Assembly (NCBI RefSeq): GCF_004345645.1
Contig: NZ_SLWS01000001.1
Location: 1 to 64,000 of the forward strand
Length of the DNA: 64,000 nt
Reading direction: 5' to 3'
DNA from: Actinocrispum wychmicini
Lineage (GTDB): Bacteria > Actinomycetota > Actinomycetes > Mycobacteriales > Pseudonocardiaceae
The notes under the pieces: generated by a model
Database searches by the model: none
Seen by the model: the letters and a program-made list of their open reading frames with translations, nothing else
Told to the model about the DNA's origin: nothing
Made by a program: the position numbers and the translations under genes
Part shown: positions 51,729 to 58,851 of the stretch, one piece after another
How positions within the stretch are numbered: position 1 is the stretch's first letter
Layout of the letters: every line of letters begins with the position of its first letter

Positions 51729-52784
51729 TCACCGAGTTGGGGGTGGGTTGGTCGGTGAACCGCGCATGCGGGGCCTTGGGGGTTGGGGTGGTGGCTTGGT
51801 GGGTTGGTCGGGGGTCATCTTGGGCGCCTTGGGGGTTGTCGGAGGAAGCGGATTGGGTGGCGGTGCGGGGTTTGGTGGCGGCAGTCGGTTGGGTGACGGC
51901 AGCGGTGTTGATGGCGGCAGTCGGTTTGACGGCGACAGCGGATCAGGTGGCGAGAGTGGGTTCGCTGGCGGCAGTCGGGTTGACGACGGCAATGGGGTCG
52001 GTGGCGGCAGTCGGGTTGGCGACGACACTCGGGTTGACGGCAGTGGGTTCGCTGGCGGCGGTCGGGTCGGTGGCCGCAGTCGGGTTGATGGCGACAGCGG
52101 ATCGGGTGGCGACAGCGGATCGGGTGGCGAGAGTGGGGTCGGTTGCGACAGTCGGGTCGGTGGCCGCAGCGGGGTTGATGGCTGCATCGGGGTTGATGGC
52201 GGGAGTGGGGTTGATGGCGGGAGTGGGTTGGGCGGTGGAGGCGGGTTCGTTGGCGGGAGTGGATTGGGCGGCCGGAGTGGATTGGGCGGCTGGAGTGGCG
52301 TTGGTGGCGCGAGCGGCGTTGGTGGCCGGAGTGGGGTTGGCAGCGGGAGCTGGGTTGGTGGCGGAAGTGGGGTTGGTGGGGTGGGGGGATTGGCTGGCTC
52401 TGGTGGCTCTGGTGGCTCTGGTGGCGCTGGTGGGTTTGGTGGGTTTGATGGCTCGGCTGGGTTTGTTGGTTCGGCGACTGCGAAGGCTTGGCCCGTTGTT
52501 CGCAGGCCGAGCAGTGGTGAGGTGGCCGAGACCTCCACTTCTATTCGGTCGCCTGTGGTGACTACTTTCAGATCTGCTCCTTGTGGTGCGATCTTGATGA
52601 CGGCGTTTGGGGCTGCGTCTGGTTCGCCGCGGGCTATCAGGCGGGCCGCTTCTCGGGCCGCGTCGAGACAGCGCAGTTGGTCGGTGACCGCGGCGAACCC
52701 TGCCAGGGCCAGGTAGAGCACCACCGCGAAGCCGCAGAGGGCGATCGCGGCCTCGACTGTGACCGCTCCGCTGTCGTTTCTCAG
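51729..52784 (-). CDS. TadE-like pseudopilin with long proline-rich hexapeptide tail
   Basis: The N-terminus LRNDSGAVTVEAAIALCGFA with VVLYLALAGFAAVTDQLRCL is a TadE-type segment: a G-A-V-T-V-E-A prepilin-like cleavage region followed by the membrane helix. The next 70 residues (AREAARLIARGEPDAAPNAV...) complete the normal domain. After about residue 110 comes an atypical tail of some 240 residues of Pro-rich hexamers such as PPTPLA, PPNPLR, PPDPLS and PSTPLP. Standard members end near 120-140 aa. No ATG or GTG fits upstream; the likely start is a CTG at 52784 that overlaps the DUF4244 stop as CTGA. The tail may span the wall or act as a linker. The cluster suggests a role in Flp/Tad pilus assembly. 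Confidence 0.75.
   Translation of the reverse strand: MRNDSGAVTVEAAIALCGFAVVLYLALAGFAAVTDQLRCLDAAREAARLIARGEPDAAPNAVIKIAPQGADLKVVTTGDRIEVEVSATSPLLGLRTTGQAFAVAEPTNPAEPSNPPNPPAPPEPPEPPEPANPPTPPTPLPPPTQLPLPTPLRPPTPLAPPTPLQPPNPLRPPNPLPPTNPPPPPNPLPPSTPLPPSTPMQPSTPLRPPTRLSQPTPLSPPDPLSPPDPLSPSTRLRPPTRPPPANPLPSTRVSSPTRLPPPTPLPSSTRLPPANPLSPPDPLSPSNRLPPSTPLPSPNRLPPPNPAPPPNPLPPTTPKAPKMTPDQPTKPPPQPPRPRMRGSPTNPPPTR
51835..52375. repeat. Degenerate 18-bp tandem array encoding Pro-rich hexapeptides
   Basis: The DNA repeats with an 18-bp period, best seen as GGCGGCAGTCGG and GGYGGSAGTGGR blocks on the plus strand. It encodes P-[PST]-[TNDS]-[PR]-L-x hexamers on the minus strand, about 28 units in the TadE-like gene. 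The units differ in sequence, but the period is constant. Confidence 0.75.
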
Positions 52785-52936
52785 AAACTCACGGTGAACG
52801 CCCTTCGGATGATCTCGGTGATGGCCGTGACGACCTGGTCGCTGCTGAGCACCGCGTAGAGGATCCCGGCGAGCGCGACCGCCGCGATCGTGCCGATGGC
52901 GTATTCCGCCGTGGACATTCCTTTGTCCGAGGTCAT
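52781..52936 (-). CDS. DUF4244 pilin-like small membrane protein
   Basis: This 51-aa protein reads MTSDKGMSTAEYAIGTIAAV, ALAGILYAVLSSDQVVTAIT, EIIRRAFTVSF. The segment G-M-S-T-A-E-Y-A-I-G-T followed by one hydrophobic helix is the DUF4244 pattern, a Flp-type pilin analogue with a prepilin-like cleavage site (G-M/STAEYAIG). The ATG at 52936 follows AAAGGA. It is 30 bp downstream of tadC, and its stop overlaps the next gene's start. It is probably the major Flp pilus subunit of this locus. Confidence 0.88.
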   Translation of the reverse strand: MTSDKGMSTAEYAIGTIAAVALAGILYAVLSSDQVVTAITEIIRRAFTVSF

Positions 52937-52966
52937 TGTGTGGTCCTTTCTGTGTTGTCGTGATGG

Positions 52967-53677
52967 TCATCCGGCCAACCCCAGTCGGCCGGCCAGTCCG
53001 GCGATCACAGGTGCGATCCCCAGGCACATGAAGGCGGGCAGGAAACAGAGACCGAGCGGTCCCGCGATCAGCACGCTCGCCCGTTGGGCCCGTACCTCGG
53101 AGACGTCGGTCGCCGACACACGGACGTCGTTCGCCAGTGCGGCGGCCACGGTTGCCAGTTCAGTCCCCGACCTGGCTGTCCGGCGGGCACTGCGGGCGAA
53201 CGCCGCCGTCTGAGTCACGTCCGCCACCGGGCGCCAGGCGTCGACCGGATCGGCGCCGAGCATGAGCAGGTCGGCTGTCGCCCGCATGGCCGTACCGCCG
53301 GCACCCGGGATCCGGTCCGCGATCACGCGGATCGCGGTCGGCACGGGCATCCCGGCACGTAGGCACGCCGCAAGCAGGTCCCAGCCCGCGGCCAGGCGTA
53401 ACGGGTCCACGGGTGGTGGTGGCCGTCGGAGCAGCCGCCGGGCACCGAACCACGCGATCACCGACACCGGCAGCGCGGCGAGCCACCCACTGACGATCAC
53501 GACCAGCACGCCGACCGGCACCGCCGCCACGAACGGAAACACCTTCTGGCTGGGCAAGCGGATCCGAGCCGGTCGGTGCCCAAGGAGCGCGGACAGGCGA
53601 CATCGGGCGATCGCCGGACTCGGCTCGACCACGATGGCCGCGGCAAGGAGGAGCGCCGCCAGGACGAAGTCGATCAC
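52967..53677 (-). CDS. tadC: TadC-like type II/IV secretion inner-membrane protein
   Basis: The GTG at 53677 overlaps the tadB stop (GTGA). The 236-aa product has a T2SSF domain: DLLAACLRAGMPVPTAIRVI, TAMRATADLLMLGADPVDAW and GTELATVAAALANDVRV, between hydrophobic segments at both ends (VFPFVAAVPVGVLVVIVSGW, and AGPLGLCFLPAFMCLGIAPV). TadB and TadC together form the membrane platform on which TadA assembles Flp pili. It is followed by DUF4244 on the same transcript. Confidence 0.88.
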   Translation of the reverse strand: MIDFVLAALLLAAAIVVEPSPAIARCRLSALLGHRPARIRLPSQKVFPFVAAVPVGVLVVIVSGWLAALPVSVIAWFGARRLLRRPPPPVDPLRLAAGWDLLAACLRAGMPVPTAIRVIADRIPGAGGTAMRATADLLMLGADPVDAWRPVADVTQTAAFARSARRTARSGTELATVAAALANDVRVSATDVSEVRAQRASVLIAGPLGLCFLPAFMCLGIAPVIAGLAGRLGLAG

Positions 53678-54450
53678 GGCAGCACCGCCTGCCGGGTCAG
53701 CCTGGCGCTCCACGCCACACCGGCGCAGACCAGCCCAACGCCGAGAACCAGCATGATCTGGCCCGCGGTCGTGCTCGACAGGATGTGCAACGGACGCGCG
53801 CCCATCACCTCGCCCAACCCAACACCCACGGCGGGCAGCACTGCGAGAATCGTCGCGCTCGCTCTGGGGCCGGCCATCCTTGCCTGCACCTGTCGCGCGA
53901 ACCTGGCCCGCTGGTCGAGATCTCGCACTACCGCTGCGAGCAGGTCGGCCAGTGGCAATCCGTGGCGTTGCGCGAGCGCCCAGGCGTGCACGGTGTCCAC
54001 GAGGAGTGGCTCCTGAACCGCGCTCTCGACGTCTCCACCGAGCCGAGCCGCCGCGGCGATGGCTCGCAACGCCTGCGCCCCAACGGGTGGAGCATCCACG
54101 GCCACCGACTCGGCGGCCACGACCGGGTGCGCACCCGCTCGCAACTCGCCCACCAGCGACCGCAGTGTCTCCGCCAGGTCCGACAGGGCACGCACCCGAT
54201 CCTGGACGGCCCGCCGCGACCGCCAACGCCGCAACGTCACACTCCCGACGAGCCCGCCCGCGACAGCCCCGCCGATTCCCAGCGCGAGCCCGCCGACAAC
54301 GGCGGACGCGACGCCCACCACGACGGTGTTCGGCTTGGGCAACTCGAGCGGTCGTCTCCGGTGGCCCAACAGTGAGCGCAGTCGCCGCGACGCCCAGCGC
54401 GTCGGCCACGTCAGAGCGGCACCCGACAGCAACAACAGAACAGTGATCAT
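53674..54450 (-). CDS. tadB: TadB-like inner-membrane platform protein
   Basis: The ATG at 54450 overlaps the stop of the preceding small gene (ATGA). The 258-aa protein has an N-terminal hydrophobic segment (MITVLLLLSGAALTWPTRWA), a second pair (VVVGVASAVVGGLALGIGGA), then the T2SSF domain: LSDLAETLRSLVGELRAGAH, AAAARLGGDVESAVQEPLLV and WALAQRHGLPLADLLAAVVR. It ends with two membrane helices. It should form the platform with TadC. Confidence 0.88.
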   Translation of the reverse strand: MITVLLLLSGAALTWPTRWASRRLRSLLGHRRRPLELPKPNTVVVGVASAVVGGLALGIGGAVAGGLVGSVTLRRWRSRRAVQDRVRALSDLAETLRSLVGELRAGAHPVVAAESVAVDAPPVGAQALRAIAAAARLGGDVESAVQEPLLVDTVHAWALAQRHGLPLADLLAAVVRDLDQRARFARQVQARMAGPRASATILAVLPAVGVGLGEVMGARPLHILSSTTAGQIMLVLGVGLVCAGVAWSARLTRQAVLP

Positions 54451-54854
54451 TCCCTTGTGGACCCTTCGGTGCGGTCGGGTTCCGGAGTCCACGTCGGCGA
54501 CAGGCCGGCGGCAGCCGATGGCCGAGGTTCGGGTGCAGCAGGCCGGTTCCTGGCATCGCTGCGGAGAGGCATCGAACAGTGGTCGCCGTTGAGCGTGCTG
54601 GCAGTGGCGTCCGGGACCGCGGCAAGAGCTTCGGTCCGGCGGCGGTTTCCCAGGACAGGCATGGCCGGGTCGACTCCGTCCGGGGCAGGGTGGATCGCGA
54701 CAGGGGAACGGTCGGGCGGAGATGCCGGGACACGGCCTGGGATCCGCGGCCAGACATCGACGAGTACCGCGAGCCGCTTGGCCGCGGCTCGGGACAACGG
54801 CACGGTGTGAGCCGCCGCCGACAGGGGAACCGGTGTCTTGACAGTCAGTCCCAT
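54447..54854 (-). CDS. Small Pro/Arg-rich ORF coupled between tadA and tadB
   Basis: The ATG at 54854 lies inside the end of tadA (CCATGGGACTGA) and its TGA overlaps the tadB ATG. Overlap on both sides argues that this 135-aa frame is translated. The product ([20 protein letters not shown]...) has no recognised domain, membrane helix or signal; it is rich in Pro, Ala and Arg and perhaps disordered. It could be a spacer ORF that keeps ribosomes moving to tadB, or a locus-specific assembly factor. Related loci usually have tadA and tadB adjacent. Confidence 0.5.
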   Translation of the reverse strand: MGLTVKTPVPLSAAAHTVPLSRAAAKRLAVLVDVWPRIPGRVPASPPDRSPVAIHPAPDGVDPAMPVLGNRRRTEALAAVPDATASTLNGDHCSMPLRSDARNRPAAPEPRPSAAAGLSPTWTPEPDRTEGSTRE

Positions 54855-55987
54855 GGCGCCCGAACTCCTCGCTCCGCCAACAGGTTCTCCAGGTTCGTTC
54901 GGGCGTAGAGGCGTTCCCCCGGACGCCACGCCGGGCTGACTCTCACCAGGTCGCCCGCTCGTTCGAGCACGCCGACCTCGGCCAGCCGTCTGGTCTCGCC
55001 GTCCCTGCGCATGAACAACACAACCTGGACCGCCGCCGCCAGCTGGCTGTGCAGGGCGGCCCTACCCAGGCCGCCCAACGCCGCCAACGCCTCGAACCGG
55101 GCCGGTACTTCGGCCGGCGAGTTGGCGTGCAACGTTCCGGCGCCACCGTCGTGGCCGGTGTTCAACGCGGTCAACAGCTCCACGACCTCCGGGCCGCGCA
55201 CCTCGCCGACGACCAGCCGGTCCGGCCGCATGCGCAACGCCTGACGGACCAGATCCCGGACCGTCACCTCACCCGCGCCCTCGATGTTGGGCGGACGGGC
55301 GACAAGCCGGACGAACTGCGGATGGCTCGGCTGCAGTTCGCCCGCATCCTCGACGCTGACGATCCGCTCGGCCGCCGGCACGCACCCCAACATCGCCGCG
55401 AGCAGCGTGGTCTTTCCGGAGCCCGTGCCGCCGACGATCACGAACGCCAACCTCGCGGCGACAACGGCCCGCAGCAGGTCGGCACCCTGCTGCTCGACTG
55501 TGCCGAGCTCCCGCAACGCGTCCAATGTGTGCACTGCCGGTCGCAGCACCCGCAACGACAGGCATGTCCCATCCGGCGCGATCGGCGGCAGGACCGCGTG
55601 CATCCGGACGTTCTCCAGCCAGGCGTCCACATAGGGCTGTGCGTCGTCGAGCCGTCGTCCGGCGGACAATGCCAGCCGTTGCGCGAGTCGACGCACGGCG
55701 GGCTCGTCCGGAAACGAGACCTCGGTCCGCCGCAGCCCCGCCGGCCCGTCGACCCACACCGAACGCGGCCCCGCGACGAGCACGTCCGTCACCCCGGGTG
55801 ATCGCAGCAACGGCTCCAGTGGACCGGCGCCGACGAACTCGTTACGCAGAAGATGAAGCGCGTCAAGGACATCCTTGTCGCCGACGACGCCGCCGGCTTC
55901 GTCGCGAATCGCGTCCGCGACCGTCGCGGCGGTGATGGCCGAGCCGGCGAGCCGAGCCCGAACCCGCTCGACGAAGTCGGCTTTCAC
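54845..55987 (-). CDS. tadA: TadA-like secretion ATPase (CpaF family)
   Basis: The GTG at 55987 overlaps the upstream stop (GTGA). This 380-aa type II/IV secretion ATPase has an N-terminal helical domain ([20 protein letters not shown]...), [19 protein letters not shown], the P-loop [20 protein letters not shown], the Asp box [20 protein letters not shown], the Walker B-like [20 protein letters not shown] and the His box [20 protein letters not shown]. It powers assembly of Flp/Tad pili. Its mycobacterial counterpart is Rv3659c. Confidence 0.94.
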   Translation of the reverse strand: MKADFVERVRARLAGSAITAATVADAIRDEAGGVVGDKDVLDALHLLRNEFVGAGPLEPLLRSPGVTDVLVAGPRSVWVDGPAGLRRTEVSFPDEPAVRRLAQRLALSAGRRLDDAQPYVDAWLENVRMHAVLPPIAPDGTCLSLRVLRPAVHTLDALRELGTVEQQGADLLRAVVAARLAFVIVGGTGSGKTTLLAAMLGCVPAAERIVSVEDAGELQPSHPQFVRLVARPPNIEGAGEVTVRDLVRQALRMRPDRLVVGEVRGPEVVELLTALNTGHDGGAGTLHANSPAEVPARFEALAALGGLGRAALHSQLAAAVQVVLFMRRDGETRRLAEVGVLERAGDLVRVSPAWRPGERLYARTNLENLLAERGVRAPWD

Positions 55988-57030
55988 GCCGGCACCCCCA
56001 TCGTCTCCAGGGTCCTTCGGGCAGCGGCGGCCAGTGGGCCGCGGCGGGCCACGAAGGTGCCCTTCTCCAGGGATGTCGCCAAACCGCGTTGGTATGGCAT
56101 CCAGGACAGCAACGGGAGATCCACCGCCTTGGCCACCTCTTCCGCGCTGAGTCCGCCCGGCGCCGGGCCGCGCACCAACACCTGTGCGCTCGCGCCGAGA
56201 CCGCCCAGCCATTCGGCGACACGAGCGGCCGACATACACGCCCGCACCTCGGCCGGGACGACGATCACGGTGAGATCGGCCAGGCTCAGGGCCGCCTGAA
56301 CGGTCGCGGACATGTCCCTCGGTAGGTCGCAGACCACGACGTCGCCGCCGCGCCGGCTGGCCGAAACGACGGCGGTCACCGCCTCGGGTTCCGGCGCGAA
56401 TCCCTTACGGGCCCCGGACAACAGCTTCACACCGGCACACGAGGGCAGCGCGGCACGCAACGCGGACGAGGCCACCCGGCCGGACCGGACGCCGATGTCC
56501 GGCCAGCGCGGTCCCTCGTCGTTCTCCATACCCAGCAGCAGGTCCAGGCCACCGGCCAGCGGGTCGCAGTCGACGAGCATGGTCGAATGACCGCCCCGGG
56601 CCGCGGTGACGGCGACCGCGCTCGCGAACACCGAAGCCCCCGCGCCGCCACGGCCGCCGATGACGGCCACGACACGGCCTGGCGGGCCGGCTCTGCCCTC
56701 GGCCGCGTCCGCGAACACCTCGCTGAGCCACGAGTCCGCGACGGGCAACTCGATCACCCGTTGCGCGTGCAACGCCAGTGCGGCCTTGAATGAAGTGACA
56801 TCTGTGGTGTCCGGCGAAACAATGATGATGTTGTCTCTCGATGGCAGGCCGGCCGCGTGGCAGTCACGCGCCCCTCCTGGGTCGAGAAACACCAAAGGCG
56901 CGGTATGCCAGAGTTGTCTCGCCGCGGGCACGTCGGACACGCGTTCAACCGCGCATCCCGCGGCCGCGGCCAGCCGCAGCAACTCGTCCAACACAGTTTC
57001 GTCATTGGCCAGTACCAGTGGTTTCGCCAT
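55984..57030 (-). CDS. ssd: SSD/TadZ-like MinD-family protein (Rv3660c type)
   Basis: I start at the ATG at 57030 (MAKPLVLANDETVLDELLRL), where AGCGGAG precedes it; the product is 348 aa. An N-terminal receiver-like domain (LVFLDPGGARDCHAAGLPSR, IIIVSPDTTDVTS) precedes a MinD/ParA-fold domain with the deviant P-loop GGRGGAGASVFASAVAV, in which the signature lysines are missing, and the Walker B-like VVVCDLPRDMSATVQAALSL. In M. tuberculosis the orthologue (septum site determining protein) affects septation; related TadZ/CpaE localise Tad pili. It heads the operon and overlaps tadA. Confidence 0.88.
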   Translation of the reverse strand: MAKPLVLANDETVLDELLRLAAAAGCAVERVSDVPAARQLWHTAPLVFLDPGGARDCHAAGLPSRDNIIIVSPDTTDVTSFKAALALHAQRVIELPVADSWLSEVFADAAEGRAGPPGRVVAVIGGRGGAGASVFASAVAVTAARGGHSTMLVDCDPLAGGLDLLLGMENDEGPRWPDIGVRSGRVASSALRAALPSCAGVKLLSGARKGFAPEPEAVTAVVSASRRGGDVVVCDLPRDMSATVQAALSLADLTVIVVPAEVRACMSAARVAEWLGGLGASAQVLVRGPAPGGLSAEEVAKAVDLPLLSWMPYQRGLATSLEKGTFVARRGPLAAAARRTLETMGVPA

Positions 57031-57257
57031 CTCCGCTCCCCTGTTCCCGCAAGCCGGGCGGATTGCCCGCAAGATCCACCGTCGCTGGTCTGGGCGGCGG
57101 GAACAACCGGGTGGGGCGCGTCTGTGGACAACTCAGGGGGATGTGGATAACCGCGGCCAATTCGGCCCGGAAAACCGGATGCTGTCGGTGTTCTGTGGTA
57201 TACGCAATGGCCCAATACTTCTACATAGCCGTAGGATCAGACCGAACGTATGTGGGA

Positions 57258-57350
57258 CAACAGAAAACGCGGACATGGGACGACCCCCGCCAGGGGGGAG
57301 GGACGGGGGTCGTCAATAGGTTCAGTCCCGGGGGGTCGGACTGAACCGGC
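57258..57350 (-). ncRNA. 6C/B11-type small RNA
   Basis: On the minus strand, hairpin 1 (57347-57319) is GGTTCAGTCC-loop-GGACTGAACC with loop GACCCCCCG. Hairpin 2 (57314-57279) is GACGACCCCCG-loop-CGGGGGTCGTC with loop TCCCTCCCCCCTGG. Each loop has six consecutive cytosines, the defining feature of the 6C RNA of actinobacteria (B11 in M. tuberculosis), which lies between Rv3660c and Rv3661, exactly this position. A T-rich stretch (GCGTTTTCTG) follows hairpin 2, and TACAGT upstream could serve as a -10 box. 6C acts by pairing its C-loops with G-rich mRNAs. Confidence 0.82.
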
Positions 57351-57390
57351 CCGGCGTCAGAGACCGGACGCCTTCACTGTATCTCCTCAT

Positions 57391-57421
57391 CCGCATCCCG
57401 TGGTCACCGATGCGGGTTTTT
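57391..57421 (+). terminator. Hairpin with T-run upstream of the HAD gene
   Basis: CCGCATC (57391-57397) pairs with GATGCGG (57409-57415), followed by GTTTTTC on the plus strand. No plus-strand gene precedes it within 350 bp, so it is either a leader attenuator for the HAD gene or the end of an unrecognised short plus-strand RNA. Confidence 0.55.
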
Positions 57422-57473
57422 CTTACGGTGTCTTATCCACAGAACCCCCGGCCGGGAGACATATGCTGGGCTT

Positions 57474-58286
57474 ATGACCGACGTCGAGCCCGTGACCAGG
57501 CGGGTTGCCGCGTTCTTCGACCTGGACAAGACGGTCATCGCCAAGTCGAGCACGCTGGCGTTCAGCCGGCCGTTCTTCCAGGGCGGCCTGATCAACCGCC
57601 GCGCGGTGCTGAAAAGCGCGTACGCCCAGTTCGTCTTCATGCAGTCGGGCGCGGACGCCGACCAGGTCGACCGGATGCGTGCGCACCTGACCGCGCTCTG
57701 CGAGGGCTGGGACGTCCAGTAGGTCCGGTCGATCGTCGAGGAGACCCTGCACGACATCGTGGACCCGTTGATCTACGCGGAGGCCGCCGAGCTGATCGCC
57801 GACCACAAGGCCAAAGGACACGACGTGGTGGTGGTCTCGGCCTCCGGCGAGGAGATCGTCCGCCCGATCGCCCGGATGATCGGCGCGACCGACAGTGTCG
57901 GCACCCGGATGGTCGCCGAGGAGGGCAGGTACACCGGCGAGATCGAGTTCTACTGCTACGGCGAGAACAAGGCGGTGGCGATGAAACAGCTGGCCGTGGA
58001 ACACGGTTACGACCTGACCGCCTGCCACGCCTACAGCGACTCGATCACCGACGCGCCGATGCTCGAGGCGGTCGGCCACCCGTCCACAGTGAACCCGGAC
58101 CGGGGCTTGCGGAAGCTGGCGAACGAACGCGGTTGGCCAGTACTGGCGTTCTCCAAACCGGTGTCGCTGCGGTCGCGCTTCCAGATGCCGTCAGGGACCA
58201 CTGTGGCCATCACCGCGGCGAGTATCGGGGCGGTGGCGGCGGCCGGCGCGACCTGGTACGGCCTGCGGCGCCGCAAGCGGAAATAG
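57474..58286 (+). pseudogene. HAD-IB phosphatase (Rv3661/SerB-like), interrupted by one amber stop
   Basis: One continuous frame of 271 codons has a single TAG at 57720-57722. The N-terminal part has motif I (AAFFDLDKTVIAKSST) and the second part motif II/III (DVVVVSASGEEIVRPIA, GENKAVAMKQLA) and motif IV (ACHAYSDSITDAPMLEAVG). It ends in a membrane segment (VAITAASIGAVAAAGATWYG) and the basic tail LRRRKRK. In related proteins the TAG position (WDVQ-stop-VRSIVEE) would be Gln, a single C-to-T change from CAG. The frame is otherwise intact, so it is a recent nonsense mutation, a readthrough site or an error. Synteny with Rv3660c and B11 RNA supports identification as the Rv3661 orthologue. Confidence 0.85.
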
Positions 58287-58662
58287 CCATCCGTCCGGGC
58301 GACGTGGATAGCCCGGACGGTGGTAGCGCCGACGACCGGCCGCACGCTACTCATCGTCCATTCGACACGTGGCGTGTTGATCTACCGCTCGGCGACTCTG
58401 TAACGGTGCACCCCTTCGTGCCCTTGAAGTGACCGCCATCACTAGGTACAAAGGGATTGCGGACTTCCAGTCGGCCAGGGACCAAACGAAGAGAAGCTTG
58501 GTCCACCCCGAAGGAGCTCCGTGCGCGGACTCCAGGCACCCACGCGCAGCACGCCGCGGGAGGCTTGTCGTCAAGGGACTGCGTACCGGGACGCCGGGCG
58601 CCGAGACCCAGTGAGTACGACGTGAGTTGCACGCTTGGTAACCCGAGATGTCCGCGCTTGGA
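58287..58662. other. Intergenic, no recognised gene
   Basis: About 375 bp between the HAD gene and the strong hairpin at 58663. Composition is high-GC without motifs. It may be a 3' untranslated region or contain an RNA, but no structure other than the hairpin is clear. Confidence 0.4.
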
Positions 58663-58696
58663 GGCGGCGCCCCTAACTAGGGGCGCCGCCTTACTG
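58663..58696. terminator. Strong bidirectional-looking hairpin
   Basis: GGCGGCGCCCCT at 58663-58674 and AGGGGCGCCGCC at 58679-58690 form a perfect 12-bp stem with a 4-base loop (AACT), followed on the plus strand by TTACTGTGTTT. It separates the HAD region from the recycling operon. Confidence 0.85.
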
Positions 58697-58792
58697 TGTT
58701 TATGGTCCTCGCTTCGCTCGGACAGGCTTGGCCGCCGCTCTGTCCGGTCGCACTGCCTCCGAACGGACCTTTGCGCAAGCACCACGATGTGG

Positions 58793-58833
58793 GTAAGTTA
58801 CCGAAAGAAGTGACTACCGTGTAAGTATCTTAC
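58793..58833. promoter_or_regulatory. Candidate RpiR/MurR operator upstream of the recycling operon
   Basis: GTAAGTATCTTAC at 58821-58833 is a 13-bp palindrome 18 bp before the start codon. A related GTAAGTTACC occurs at 58793-58802. A similar TAGTAAGTTTCCC lies just upstream of the RpiR-type gene at 63806. Shared GTAAGT sites at both promoters suggest control by that regulator. Confidence 0.5.
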
Positions 58834-58851
58834 GCCTCCAGGGAGGCTGTG

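Noticed and set aside
51436..52716. Gly/Ser/Val-rich plus-strand frames that look like PE-PGRS-type or silk-like proteins
   Set aside because: They are the antisense of the Pro-rich tail of the TadE-like gene. The conserved TadE N-terminus, operon context and overlap favour the minus strand.
57391..57421. T-run hairpin as terminator of the 6C RNA
   Set aside because: The T-run is on the plus strand and on the upstream side of the minus-strand RNA, so it cannot terminate it.
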